A stretch of DNA of 42,329 bases from Comamonadaceae bacterium (lineage in GTDB: Bacteria; Pseudomonadota; Gammaproteobacteria; Burkholderiales; Burkholderiaceae_C): the NCBI GenBank assembly GCA_027485235.1, contig JAIXRJ010000032.1, positions 1-42,329 of the forward strand, read 5' to 3'. The number at the start of each line of letters is the position of its first letter. Positions within the stretch are counted from its first letter, which is position 1. The notes under the pieces are model-generated. The model was not told the DNA's origin, did no database searches, and saw nothing but the letters and a program-made list of their open reading frames with translations. The position numbers were made by a program, and so were the translations under genes. Shown one piece after another: positions 17,334 to 25,859 of the stretch.

Positions 17334-17530
17334 CCCAAGCCAAGCTCAAAGCCCTGGCCACGCGATCGAAGACCTCCAGGTCAGTCCGACCCGCACACAA
17401 CCCGTTTGGCAAGCCCGATTGACTGGGCGAGCGCAATGGGGACAAATCACCCGCTTGCGTTCGCTGCAGCACTGAAGTCAATCGGCAAGCCGTGCGTCAA
17501 TGGTTTCTTTTGTCACCTCAAGGAACCGCC

Positions 17531-17992
17531 ATGACCCAACACCCCACCCTGCGCGTTGCGCTCTTGTGCATGAGACTGCTGGCCGCATCCGCCACTCAAG
17601 CCCAAACCATGAGCAAGCCCGACTACAAAGCGGGTAAAACACGCATCAGCGAAACCTACAAGACCGACAAAGCCGAATGCAAAAAACTGTCAGACAACGC
17701 CGAAGACATTTGCAAAGAAGAAGCCAAAGGCAAAGAAAAAGTGGCCCAAGAAAAATGCGACGACTTCGCAGGCAATGCCAAAAATGTGTGCAGGCAAGAA
17801 GCCAAATCAGCCGAGCAAAAAGCCCTGGCCGACGCCAAGATGGGCAAAGACATTGGCGAAGCCAAAAAAGACGCTGCCTCTGAAAATATGGACGCCAACT
17901 ACAAAGTGGCCCATGAAAAATGCGACAACCTCGCAGGCGACACCAAGGCCAGCTGCGTGGCTGCCGCCAAAGCCAAGTTTGGCAAGAACTGA
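17531..17992 (+). CDS. Secreted lysine-rich protein with three C-x10-C repeats
   Basis: A 153-residue protein with an N-terminal signal-like region (about 1-25, ending SATQAQ) and a highly charged Lys/Ala/Glu-rich body, probably helical. Three repeats of the form Cys, ten residues, Cys are visible: CKKLSDNAEDIC, CDDFAGNAKNVC and CDNLAGDTKASC, each followed by an AK-rich segment. Each could form a disulfide hairpin in the periplasm. The ATG at 17531 is preceded by AAGGA seven bases upstream. Automated annotation may call such proteins TolA-like from composition, which I do not trust. Function unknown. Confidence 0.75.
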   Translation: MTQHPTLRVALLCMRLLAASATQAQTMSKPDYKAGKTRISETYKTDKAECKKLSDNAEDICKEEAKGKEKVAQEKCDDFAGNAKNVCRQEAKSAEQKALADAKMGKDIGEAKKDAASENMDANYKVAHEKCDNLAGDTKASCVAAAKAKFGKN

Positions 17993-18043
17993 TGGTTCAA
18001 CACCTCAACGGCACCCAAAGGCGCCGTTGTTTCAAAGACCATC
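17991..18043. terminator. Two-step hairpin between convergent genes
   Basis: An inner stem CAACGGC (18006-18012) / GCCGTTG (18023-18029) and an outer stem GATGGT (17991-17996) / ACCATC (18038-18043) stack into one structure. It fills the space between the secreted-protein stop and the ycaO stop. T runs are short, so termination strength is uncertain. Confidence 0.45.
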
Positions 18044-18058
18044 ACCCGCCCGGCAGGT

Positions 18059-20269
18059 TCAAACCAAGGCCTGCTTCGCGGCCACACGCGCCCGCGCCGT
18101 GTGCAGTTTTTTGTAGCTGTCGAGCAGGCGCTGGTGCCGGTCCAGGGTTTCGAGCTGGAGGCTGGTGGGCGTGAGGCCATAAAAACGCACGCTGCCGTCC
18201 ACCGAGCCGATGGCCGCATCCATGCGCTCATCGCCAAACATGCGCCTGAAATTCACCACGTAGTCTTCCAAGGCCAAGTCCTCGTCCAGCGTCACTTCCA
18301 ACACCACGTTCAAAGCTTGGTAAAACAAGCGGCGCTCTACGGTGTTGTCGTTGTATTGCAAGAAAGCGCCCACCAGTTCGTGGGCCTCTTCCAGTTGCTG
18401 CAAAGCCAGGTGGATCAAAAGCTTGAGCTCCATCACCGTCAGCTGGCCCCACACCGTGTTGTCGTCGAACTCGATGCCGACCAGTGTGGCGATGTCGAGG
18501 TAATCGTCCAGCTCGTTGTTCTCCAATCGGTCCAACAAGGCCTCCAGAGCCTCGTCGTCCAAACGGTGCAAGTTGAGCACATCGGCGCGGAACAAGAGCG
18601 CTTTGTTGGTGTTGTCCCAAATCAGGTCATCGACCGGGTACACCTCGGAATAGCCCGGCACCAGGATGCGACAAGCCGTGGCGCCCAGTTGGTCGTGCAC
18701 CGCCACATAGGCCTCTTTGCCCATGGCCTGCAAAATGCCAAACAGCGTGGCGGCCTCTTGGGCAGTGGCTTCATCGCCCTCCCCGGCAAAGTCCCATTCC
18801 ACAAACTCATGGTCGGCTTTGGCGCTGAAAAACCGCCACGACACGATGCCGCTGGAGTCGATGAAGTGCTCCACAAAGTTGTTGGGCTCGGTCACCGCGT
18901 TGCTGGTGAAGGTGGGCGCGGGCAGGTCATTCAGGCCCTCAAAACTGCGGCCCTGCAGCAGCTCGGTCAGGCTGCGCTCCAGCGCCACCACTAGGCGGGG
19001 GTGTGCGCCAAAGGACGCGAACACACCGCCGGTGCGCGGGTTCATCAGGGTCACGCACATCACCGGGTAGACCCCGCCCAGCGACGCGTCTTTGACCAAG
19101 ACCGGGAAGCCCTGCGCTTCCAAGGCCTCAATGCCGGCCACGATGCCGGGGTACTTGGCCAAAACGGCCGTTGGCACGTCGGGCAAAGCCATTTCGCCTT
19201 CCAAAATTTCGCGCTTGACGGCCCGCTCAAAAATTTCTGACAAGCACTGCACCTGCGCTTCAACCAAGGTGTTGCCTGCGCTCATGCCGTTGCTCACGAA
19301 CAGGTTTTCCACCAGGTTGGAGGGGAAGTACACCACCTCACCGTCGGACTGGCGCACATAAGGCAGCGCACAAATACCGCGCTCGGTGTTACCCGAGTTG
19401 GTGTCAAACAGGTGCGAGGCACGCAGCTCGCCATCGGGGTTGTAGATGGGCAAACAATGCGCGTCTAACAAGCCTTTGGGAAGCGCGTCGCGCTTACCGG
19501 GCTGGAACCAGCGCTCCCGAGGGTCGTGTACAAAGTCGGCCTGTGCGATGTCTTCGCCAAAAAACACGCCCGCGTAAAAGTGGTTGTTGTTCAGCCGCTC
19601 GATGTATTCACCCAGCGCCGAGGCCAAGGCGCTTTCTTTGGTGGAGCCCTTGCCGTTGGTGAAGCACATGGGCGAATGCGCATCGCGAATGTGCAGTGAC
19701 CACACATTGGGCACCAAGTTGCGCCAGGACGCGATCTCGATCTTGATGCCCAAGTTTGCCAACACCGCCGTCATGTTGGCGATGGTCTGCTCCAGCGGCA
19801 AGTCCTTGCCCGCAATAAAGGTCTGCGCTTGCGCATCGGGGTTCAGTGTGAGCAAGGCCTGCGCGTCGGCGTCCAGGTTGTCCACCGCTTCAACGATGAA
19901 AGTGGGGCCCGCTTGAATCGCCTTTTTGACCGTGCAGCGGTCGATGGACCGCAAGATACCTTGGCGGTCTTTGTCGGACATGTCAGCCGGCAACTCCACC
20001 TGAATTTTGATGGTCTGCAGATAGCGGTTGTCGGGGTCCACGATGTTGTTTTGCGACAGGCGGATGTGCTCGGTGGAGATGTTGCGCGTCTCGCAATACA
20101 GCTTCACAAAATACGCTGCGCACAAAGCCGACGACGCCAAAAAATAATCGAACGGCCCCGGCGCTGAGCCATCGCCCTTGTAACGAATGGGCTGATCGGC
20201 CAGCACGGTGAAGTCGTCAAACTTGGCCTCCAGGCGCAGTTTGTCGAGAAAGTTGACTTTGATTTCCAT
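18059..20269 (-). CDS. ycaO: OsmC-YcaO fusion protein
   Basis: A 736-residue cytoplasmic protein. Residues 1-140 form an OsmC-like domain with the two redox cysteines at about 50 (SSALC) and 112 (DRCTVKKAI). From about 170 a YcaO domain follows; its ATP-binding SxxxExxER motif is SALGEYIER (218-226), with further acidic motifs near QCLSEIFERAVK. E. coli YcaO assists RimO in beta-methylthiolation of ribosomal protein S12; heterocycle-forming YcaO enzymes usually have peptide genes nearby and none is seen here. The start is the ATG at 20269 with GGAACC upstream. A terminator-like hairpin lies 12 bases before the start, behind msrBA. Confidence 0.9.
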   Translation of the reverse strand: MEIKVNFLDKLRLEAKFDDFTVLADQPIRYKGDGSAPGPFDYFLASSALCAAYFVKLYCETRNISTEHIRLSQNNIVDPDNRYLQTIKIQVELPADMSDKDRQGILRSIDRCTVKKAIQAGPTFIVEAVDNLDADAQALLTLNPDAQAQTFIAGKDLPLEQTIANMTAVLANLGIKIEIASWRNLVPNVWSLHIRDAHSPMCFTNGKGSTKESALASALGEYIERLNNNHFYAGVFFGEDIAQADFVHDPRERWFQPGKRDALPKGLLDAHCLPIYNPDGELRASHLFDTNSGNTERGICALPYVRQSDGEVVYFPSNLVENLFVSNGMSAGNTLVEAQVQCLSEIFERAVKREILEGEMALPDVPTAVLAKYPGIVAGIEALEAQGFPVLVKDASLGGVYPVMCVTLMNPRTGGVFASFGAHPRLVVALERSLTELLQGRSFEGLNDLPAPTFTSNAVTEPNNFVEHFIDSSGIVSWRFFSAKADHEFVEWDFAGEGDEATAQEAATLFGILQAMGKEAYVAVHDQLGATACRILVPGYSEVYPVDDLIWDNTNKALLFRADVLNLHRLDDEALEALLDRLENNELDDYLDIATLVGIEFDDNTVWGQLTVMELKLLIHLALQQLEEAHELVGAFLQYNDNTVERRLFYQALNVVLEVTLDEDLALEDYVVNFRRMFGDERMDAAIGSVDGSVRFYGLTPTSLQLETLDRHQRLLDSYKKLHTARARVAAKQALV

Positions 20270-20280
20270 GCTGTGGTTCC

Positions 20281-20307
20281 AAAAAAAAATGCGCCCACAG
20301 TGGGGCG
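20281..20307 (-). terminator. Terminator-like hairpin between msrA and ycaO
   Basis: On the minus strand a stem CGCCC/GGGCG with a six-base loop (20292-20296 with 20303-20307) is followed, after three bases (CAT), by nine T residues (20289-20281). It ends msrBA transcripts, but the T run is only 12 bases before the ycaO start codon, so it may act as an attenuator. Confidence 0.6.
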
Positions 20308-20357
20308 ACTGGTGCGTGTCATTGAACGGCCAAGGCCGAAGACGAAGCGCCGGCGTC

Positions 20358-21047
20358 TCAACCCCAGAGTTTTTTGACCCGAGCGTCCCGCCCACAACTC
20401 AATCGGTAGTAGTTGTAGCGCAGTTCGTTCTTCTTGTAGTAATCCTGGTGGTAGTCCTCGGCCAAATAAAACGCAGAACTTGGTGCCAGTTCGGTGTGAA
20501 TGGTGGTGAAGCGGCCGCTGCTGATCAGGGCGTCACGGCTGGCCTCGGCGATGGTGCGTTCCGTTTCATTTTGCCAATAGATGCCGCTGCGGTAATGGGC
20601 GCCCACGTCACAAAACTGCTGGTCTTTGACGGTCGGGTCGATGTGCCGCCAAAAGTAGTCGACCAATTGCGCGTAACTCACTTGGCTGGGGTCGTACAGC
20701 ACCCTCACCGCCTCGGTGTGGCCCGTGTTGCCGGCACTGACTTGCACGTAAGTGGGATTGGGCGTTTTGCCAGCGGTGTAGCCCGAATCTACAGCCACAA
20801 CACCGACCAATTTTTCAAAGTCTGCCTCTATGCACCAGAAACAGCCACCGGCAAACAAGGCGTAAGCCATGGGCTTGCCATTGACCACGGGTGCAGCCTC
20901 TACCCCGGTGGGTGTGGCCTGGGCAGCGGGTGCTTGATCCGCGCTGGGCGTGAGACTGGGCGAGCAAGCGGCCAGCAAAAGCGCGACAGCGGTCAGCGCC
21001 ATGGCGAACCAAGGCAGGGGACTCACAACAGGGGGTCTGTTCATCAT
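20358..21047 (-). CDS. msrA: Peptide methionine-(S)-S-oxide reductase (MsrA), lipoprotein
   Basis: Reduces methionine-S-sulfoxide in oxidised proteins. The 229-residue protein has an N-terminal signal with lipobox LLAAC, so it is probably anchored in the periplasmic face of the membrane. The catalytic motif is AGGCFWC (first Cys is the nucleophile), followed by GYTAGKTPNPTYVQVSAGNTGH (region only) and HIDPT. The resolving Cys is in the tail segment YRLSCGRD. The ATG at 21047 shares a base with the msrB stop (TGATG), so translation is coupled. Fused or paired periplasmic MsrA/MsrB repair is common in envelope protection against hypochlorite and peroxide. Confidence 0.95.
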   Translation of the reverse strand: MMNRPPVVSPLPWFAMALTAVALLLAACSPSLTPSADQAPAAQATPTGVEAAPVVNGKPMAYALFAGGCFWCIEADFEKLVGVVAVDSGYTAGKTPNPTYVQVSAGNTGHTEAVRVLYDPSQVSYAQLVDYFWRHIDPTVKDQQFCDVGAHYRSGIYWQNETERTIAEASRDALISSGRFTTIHTELAPSSAFYLAEDYHQDYYKKNELRYNYYRLSCGRDARVKKLWG

Positions 21048-21541
21048 CACGTCCTCAAAGCGGGGAGCGTTTGGCCTTCTGGCACAAACGCCAACGCCAC
21101 GCCGTTGTTGCAAAAGCGCTTGCCCGTGGGCTTGGGCCCGTCATCAAACACATGACCGTGGTGCCCACCACAGCGCGAACAGTGGTATTCAGTACGCGGG
21201 TAGATGAGCTTGAAATCGGTGGTGGTACCCAAAGCATTGGGCAAGCCTTGGAAAAAACTGGGCCAACCCGTGCCGCTCTCGTATTTGTGTGCCGCGCTGA
21301 ACAAGGGCAAGTTGCAGGCCACACACACAAAGGTGCCAGGCCGCTTCTCGGCATTCAGCGGGCTGCTGCCCGGGCGCTCGGTGCCATGTTCAAACAGCAC
21401 CTCATACGCACTCGGCGAGACCAACTTGCGCCACTCGGCTTTGGTTTTTTTGAGGGGAAAGGTGGCCGCTGCCGCACGCATGGGCAGGGTGACGCTGGCC
21501 AACCAGGCCCAAAAAAGTTGAAATGTGTTGCGTCGCTTCAT
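21047..21541 (-). CDS. msrB: Peptide methionine-(R)-S-oxide reductase (MsrB), exported
   Basis: Reduces methionine-R-sulfoxide, complementing MsrA. The 164-residue protein has a signal-like N terminus (MKRRNTFQLFWAWLASVTLP) with a twin arginine that resembles, but does not fully match, a Tat signal. Two zinc-binding CxxC pairs are seen (CVAC and CSRC), with ESGTGWPSF, GGHHGHVF and the catalytic Cys in GKRFCNNG. It is the first gene of msrBA. Upstream, an eight-base inverted repeat (TTACAGCG 21609-21616, CGCTGTAA 21652-21659) may mark a regulatory site. Location in the periplasm fits its lipoprotein partner MsrA. Confidence 0.95.
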   Translation of the reverse strand: MKRRNTFQLFWAWLASVTLPMRAAAATFPLKKTKAEWRKLVSPSAYEVLFEHGTERPGSSPLNAEKRPGTFVCVACNLPLFSAAHKYESGTGWPSFFQGLPNALGTTTDFKLIYPRTEYHCSRCGGHHGHVFDDGPKPTGKRFCNNGVALAFVPEGQTLPALRT

Positions 21542-21709
21542 GGGAATACCTTATGGGTGGATGAAACACGGGGTTTCATCACTCGATTCGTGCAGAAATG
21601 GCGGAAAGTTACAGCGCCATCCGCATAGAAGCTTGATTGTCCTGTTTTTTTCGCTGTAAGCGCTGATGCCAGAACGCGGCGAATGGCCGCATCCCTGAAT
21701 TGCCAACCA

Positions 21710-21991
21710 TCAGCGTTTCAAATCCCTGTAAAAATTCTCATGCGGCCCCAAGGCTTCCAAATAGATCAGACGCACGGTGTCTTCACGGGTGTAGCCAAGC
21801 AGGTAAAGCTGGCCTTGTCTGCGAAACTTGTACACCCAGAGCTGTTCCAGGTCGCCTTTTTTGGGCTCGCCCACATCAGGATTTTCGGCCACCGTCTCCA
21901 CCGCCGCGTCGGTATCGGCGATCAGACTGATTTGGGTCAGTTTTTTGTACACGCGGGCAAAGCGCCGCGTTTGCTGCACCTGCCAACTCAT
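21710..21991 (-). CDS. RelE/ParE-family toxin
   Basis: A 93-residue small basic protein with the RelE/ParE fold pattern: N-terminal helix SWQVQQTRRFARVYKKL, then strands LWVYKFRRQGQLYLLGYT and VRLIYLEALGPHENFYRDL at the end. Family members cleave mRNA at the ribosome or inhibit gyrase; the sequence does not settle which. The start overlaps the upstream antitoxin stop by four bases (ATGA), the usual antitoxin-first order. It is compact and adjacent to stable metabolic genes, so it is probably a chromosomal module of lateral origin. Confidence 0.8.
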   Translation of the reverse strand: MSWQVQQTRRFARVYKKLTQISLIADTDAAVETVAENPDVGEPKKGDLEQLWVYKFRRQGQLYLLGYTREDTVRLIYLEALGPHENFYRDLKR

Positions 21992-22227
21992 GCCTGGGAG
22001 CTGGCGCGGCTGCGAGGCACAAAAGCTGCGCTGTCTTCTCGCGGCTCGGCAAGACTCATCAAGCTTTCGGCAATGAAAGATGCAGGCAAATCGGGGTTGT
22101 CAAGAGCGGCACGTCCCACTTTGGCCCAGAACTCAACCTGCCCCTGCACGGTGCGAAATTCCGCCTTGGCGGCCACGCGGGCTGCGCCGACCAAAGACTC
22201 GTCAATGCGCATGGAAACGGTGGTCAT
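21988..22227 (-). CDS. ParD-like antitoxin
   Basis: A 79-residue protein beginning MTTVSMRIDESLVGAARVAA, a ribbon-helix-helix-like opening found in ParD-type antitoxins. The middle segment (VEFWAKVGRAALDNPDLP) and the disordered charged tail would bind and neutralise the toxin. The ATG at 22227 has a good AGAAGGG Shine-Dalgarno sequence; the longer frame to 22347 has none. It is upstream of and overlapping the toxin, and should repress its own promoter through the palindromes just upstream. Confidence 0.8.
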   Translation of the reverse strand: MTTVSMRIDESLVGAARVAAKAEFRTVQGQVEFWAKVGRAALDNPDLPASFIAESLMSLAEPREDSAAFVPRSRASSQA

Positions 22228-22240
22228 GGTGTGCCCTTCT

Positions 22241-22260
22241 TGGTTAACCACAATTGTAGT
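22241..22260 (-). promoter_or_regulatory. Candidate operator/promoter of the toxin-antitoxin pair
   Basis: The perfect palindrome TGGTTAACCA (22241-22250) overlaps a second near-palindrome, ACCACAATTGTAGT (22247-22260, six of seven pairs). Minus-strand TACAAT lies inside the second and resembles a -10 box. The site ends 14 bases before the antitoxin ATG, the right place for autorepression. Confidence 0.45.
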
Positions 22261-22343
22261 CAAATACGCATGCCGTTGCATGGGAATTCTTTTAAAAGCG
22301 CATGAACGATCCCAAGAGATGCCATACCTCTCGGGCCACTCTC

Positions 22344-24515
22344 TCAATACACTGGCTGATGCTGCTTCAAGCTCGCAATCACTTCCGCCGTCAGCACAAA
22401 GCCCGCGCCATACTTAGCCGCCAGTTCAGCACAGCGCTTGGCAAACGCATCCACACCCTGCCCATAGATGAACTGCAAGGCGCCACCTGTCCAAGCCGGA
22501 AAGCCGATGCCGAAGATCGAGCCGATGTTGCCGTCGTGCACCGAGGTCAGCACGCCTTCTTGCAGGCAGCGGGCGGTCTCCACGGCTTGGCGGTACAGCA
22601 GGCGGTCTTTGATGTCTTGCTGGTTATAGGCCACGTCGGCTTTTTCAAAGCGGGTTTTAAGTTCAGGCCACAGCACTTTTTTCTGCCCAGCGGGGTAGTC
22701 GTAAAAACCACCGCCTGCGGCGCGGCCGGGGCGCTTGAGTTCTTTGACCATGCGCTCAACAAACAGCTCGCCGGGCGTGGCGGTGTGGGTTTTGCCTTCT
22801 TTGGCAAAGTCTTCACGGGTTTGGTCCAGCACATGCACCGACAGCGACAGCGCTGTTTCGTCCAGCACCGCCAGCGGGCCGACGGGCATGCCCACTTGCA
22901 TGGCCAGGTTTTCGATCACGGGAGCGGGGATGCCCTCGCCCAGCATGGCCGCGCCTTCCATCACAAAGGTGCCAAAGGTGCGGCTGGTGTAAAAGCCGCG
23001 CGAGTCGTTCACCACAATCGGCAGCTTGCCCAGCGCCTGCACATAGTCGTACGCACGGGCGATGGTTTCGTCGTCGGTCTGCGCGCCGCGAATGATCTCC
23101 ACCAGCTGCATCTTGTCGACGGGGCTGAAGAAGTGGATGCCCACGAATTTCTCGGGCTTGGCGCTGGCCGTGGCCAGGCCGCTGATGGGCAAGGTGGAGG
23201 TGTTGCTGGCAAAGAAGCCACTGAACTCGGGTGTTTGGGCCAGCATCGGCTCGGCCTCTTGCGTGACGCGGGCCTTGAGTTCGCGGTTTTCAAACACGGC
23301 CTCGATGATCAGGTCGCAGCCTTTGAGGTCTGCGGCGCTGGCCGTGGGCTGGATCAATGACAACAAAGCCGCTTGTTTGTCCGCAGTCATGCGGCCGCTG
23401 TCCACGCGCTTTTGCGTGAGCTTGTGGCTATAGGCCTTGCCTTTTTCAGCAGCTTCAACGCTCACGTCTTTGAGCACCGAGGCGATGCCCCGGCTGGCTT
23501 GTGAATAGGCAATGCCCGAGCCCATCATGCCCGCACCCAAAATGCCCACCTTTTGGGGCTTGTAGCGCGGCACATCTTTGGGGCGGCTTTGGCCGCCTTT
23601 GATGCTGTTCATGTTGAAGAAGAAGGTGTTGATCATGTTGCGCGCCACCTGGCTGGTCATCAGACCTGCGAGGTATCGGCTTTCAATGCGCATGGCGGTG
23701 TCAAAGTCCACCATCGCGCCTTCGACCATGGCGGCCAGCGCCGCTTCGGGTGCGGGGTAGAGGCCGCGTGTTTTTTGCTTGAGCACGGCCGGGGCCACGC
23801 TCAACATGCCTGCGATCTTGGGGTTGCTCGGCGTGCCGCCGGGCATTTTGTAGTCCTTGCGGTCCCACAGGTGCTGGGCCGCTTCGGGCTGGCCTTGGCT
23901 TGCCGCGATGTGGGCCAAAGCGCGAGGGCGCAGCTGGTCGTCGCTGGCCACAATCTCGTGCACCAAGCCCAGCTTTTGAGCTTCTTCGGGGCCAAAGAGT
24001 TTGCTCTCCAGCACATAGGGCTGCGCGGCCAGCAGGCCCAGTTGGCGCGTCATTTTGGTGATGCCGCCGCCACCAGGAATCAGGCCCAGCGTGACTTCGG
24101 GCAGACCGAATTGCGTTTTGGGGTTGGCCGTGGCGATGCGGTGGTGGCCGATCAAAGCCACTTCCCAGCCACCGCCCAGCGCCGTGCCATTGAGGCAGCT
24201 GACCACCGGCACGCCCAGCGTCTCGATGGTGCGAAAAGCTTTCTTGATGCCTTCAATCTCCACAAAGACACGCGGGCCGTCCGAGGCTTGTGAGCGCATC
24301 ACGGCTTTGAGGTCGGCCCCTGCAAAAAAGGTGGACTTGGCCGAGGCCAAGATGATCCCTTTCAAAGACGCCTTGTCTTTGGCCACTTGCTCGGCCGCCT
24401 GGGTCAGGTCGGCCTGCCATTGCAGACACATGGTGTTGACCGGCGAGCCCTGCTCGTCAAAGGTGATGGTGGCGATGCCGTCCGCCAGTTCGTAGCGCAG
24501 TGTTTTCAAAATCAT
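22344..24515 (-). CDS. Fatty-acid oxidation alpha subunit (enoyl-CoA hydratase / 3-hydroxyacyl-CoA dehydrogenase)
   Basis: A 723-residue two-domain enzyme of the FadB/FadJ family. The crotonase half comes first (about 1-190) with NGTALGGGWEVAL and FGLPEVTLGLIPGGGG, which carry the two catalytic glutamates. The NAD-binding dehydrogenase half opens with GILGAGMMGSGIAYSQASRGI (region only) and contains NDSRGFYTSR. Together they hydrate enoyl-CoA and oxidise 3-hydroxyacyl-CoA. The ATG at 24515 has a strong GGGAGG Shine-Dalgarno sequence. It follows the thiolase gene by 16 bases, so the pair makes a beta-oxidation complex. Whether it is FadB or FadJ type is not decided here. Confidence 0.93.
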   Translation of the reverse strand: MILKTLRYELADGIATITFDEQGSPVNTMCLQWQADLTQAAEQVAKDKASLKGIILASAKSTFFAGADLKAVMRSQASDGPRVFVEIEGIKKAFRTIETLGVPVVSCLNGTALGGGWEVALIGHHRIATANPKTQFGLPEVTLGLIPGGGGITKMTRQLGLLAAQPYVLESKLFGPEEAQKLGLVHEIVASDDQLRPRALAHIAASQGQPEAAQHLWDRKDYKMPGGTPSNPKIAGMLSVAPAVLKQKTRGLYPAPEAALAAMVEGAMVDFDTAMRIESRYLAGLMTSQVARNMINTFFFNMNSIKGGQSRPKDVPRYKPQKVGILGAGMMGSGIAYSQASRGIASVLKDVSVEAAEKGKAYSHKLTQKRVDSGRMTADKQAALLSLIQPTASAADLKGCDLIIEAVFENRELKARVTQEAEPMLAQTPEFSGFFASNTSTLPISGLATASAKPEKFVGIHFFSPVDKMQLVEIIRGAQTDDETIARAYDYVQALGKLPIVVNDSRGFYTSRTFGTFVMEGAAMLGEGIPAPVIENLAMQVGMPVGPLAVLDETALSLSVHVLDQTREDFAKEGKTHTATPGELFVERMVKELKRPGRAAGGGFYDYPAGQKKVLWPELKTRFEKADVAYNQQDIKDRLLYRQAVETARCLQEGVLTSVHDGNIGSIFGIGFPAWTGGALQFIYGQGVDAFAKRCAELAAKYGAGFVLTAEVIASLKQHQPVY

Positions 24516-24531
24516 TTTGATGCCTCCCGAA

Positions 24532-25737
24532 TCAAACGCGTTCAACGATGGTGGCAATGCCCATGCCGCCGCCCACACACAAAGTGGCCAAGCCGTAGCG
24601 CAGTTGGCGGCGGTGCAGCTCGTCAATCAGGATGCCCAAAATCATCGCACCCGTGGCCCCCAGCGGGTGGCCCATGGCGATCGCGCCACCGTTGACGTTG
24701 ACCTTGTCGTGCGGCACGCCCATCTCTTGCATGAACTTCATGGGCACGGCGGCAAAGGCTTCGTTCACCTCGAACAAATCGATCTGGTCAATCGTCAGCC
24801 CCGCCTTGGCCAGCGCCTTGCGGGCGGCGGGCATGGGGCCTGTGAGCATGATGGTCGGGTCAGCGCCCGACAAGGCCACCGACACGATGCGGGCACGCGG
24901 CGTGAGACCGTGGGTTTTCCCTGCGGCCTCTGACCCGATCAGCACAGCCGCTGCACCGTCCACGATGCCCGAGGAGTTGCCCGCGTGGTGCACATGGTGG
25001 ATGCGCTCGACCTGCGGGTAGCGCTGCAAAGCCACCGCGTCAAAGCCCATCGCGCCCAGTTGTTCAAACGAAGCTTTGAGGCCGCCCAGCGTTTCCACCG
25101 TGGTGCTGGGCTTGATGAATTCGTCTTGCGCCAGGATGACCTGGCCGAGCTTGTCTTTGACCGGCACGACCGAGCCATCGAAGTAACCCGCGGCACGCGC
25201 GGCCGTGGCGCGCTTTTGCGATTCAACTGCAAAGGCATCCACATCGTGGCGGCTGAAGCCGCTCATGGTGGCGATCAAATCAGCGCCGATCCCTTGGGGT
25301 ACAAACAGCGTGGCGCTGTTGGTTTCGGGGTCTTGCGCCCAAGCACCACCGTCAGCGCCAATTGACACGCGGCTCATGCTCTCAAGACCACCGGCCACGA
25401 CCAGGTCTTCCCAGCCGCTGCGCACTTTCATGGCGGCCATGTTGACCGCTTCCAGGCCCGAGGCGCAAAAGCGGTTGAGTTGCACGCCCGAGCAGCGCCA
25501 GTCCCAGCCCGCTGCCAGCGCCGCCACCTTGGGGATCACCGAGCCCTGCTCGCCAATCGGCGAGACCACGCCCATGACCACGTCGTCCACCGCAGCGGTG
25601 TCGAACTGGTTGCGGCTTTGCAGCTCGCGCAACACGCCTGAGAGCAAGCTGATCGGCTTGACTTCGTGCAGGCTGCCGTCTTTTTTTCCCTTGCCACGCG
25701 GTGTGCGTATGGCGTCATAAACAAATGCTTCGCTCAT
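24532..25737 (-). CDS. Acetyl-CoA acyltransferase (thiolase, FadA/FadI type)
   Basis: A 401-residue thiolase that cleaves 3-ketoacyl-CoA with CoA to acetyl-CoA and a shortened acyl-CoA. The nucleophilic cysteine is in [15 protein letters not shown] (about residue 90). The C-terminal active site has [16 protein letters not shown] with the catalytic His, and [13 protein letters not shown] with the second Cys. Gene order thiolase then hydratase/dehydrogenase, with a 16-base gap, is the reverse of E. coli fadBA. It diverges from the acyl-CoA dehydrogenase gene, sharing a 120-base control region. Confidence 0.94.
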   Translation of the reverse strand: MSEAFVYDAIRTPRGKGKKDGSLHEVKPISLLSGVLRELQSRNQFDTAAVDDVVMGVVSPIGEQGSVIPKVAALAAGWDWRCSGVQLNRFCASGLEAVNMAAMKVRSGWEDLVVAGGLESMSRVSIGADGGAWAQDPETNSATLFVPQGIGADLIATMSGFSRHDVDAFAVESQKRATAARAAGYFDGSVVPVKDKLGQVILAQDEFIKPSTTVETLGGLKASFEQLGAMGFDAVALQRYPQVERIHHVHHAGNSSGIVDGAAAVLIGSEAAGKTHGLTPRARIVSVALSGADPTIMLTGPMPAARKALAKAGLTIDQIDLFEVNEAFAAVPMKFMQEMGVPHDKVNVNGGAIAMGHPLGATGAMILGILIDELHRRQLRYGLATLCVGGGMGIATIVERV

Positions 25738-25811
25738 GCTGTCTCCTGGGGGTCATCAGGGGGTTTGCCCTGTGTTGCGGGGGTTTTCAATCAGTATAGA
25801 CTTTTGCCAAG

Positions 25812-25828
25812 CAAACGCTTTGTATAAA
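25812..25828 (+). promoter_or_regulatory. Candidate operator and -10 box in the divergent fad/acd control region
   Basis: CAAACGCTTTG (25812-25822) is a near-palindrome (CAAA-CGC-TTTG) directly against TATAAA (25823-25828), a plausible -10 for the acyl-CoA dehydrogenase operon. I find no good -35 at 16-18 bases. It resembles the G/CAAAC-N-GTTTG/C sites bound by PsrA-type TetR regulators of fatty-acid genes. A TetR gene is second in the operon. Confidence 0.35.
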
Positions 25829-25859
25829 TATTCACTCTTCAGTCCAACAGGTGACAGCC

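Noticed and set aside
18059..20269. RiPP-type YcaO locus
   Set aside because: No precursor peptide, protease or dehydrogenase partner is seen nearby; fusion with OsmC and presence of msrBA fit the S12-modification type.
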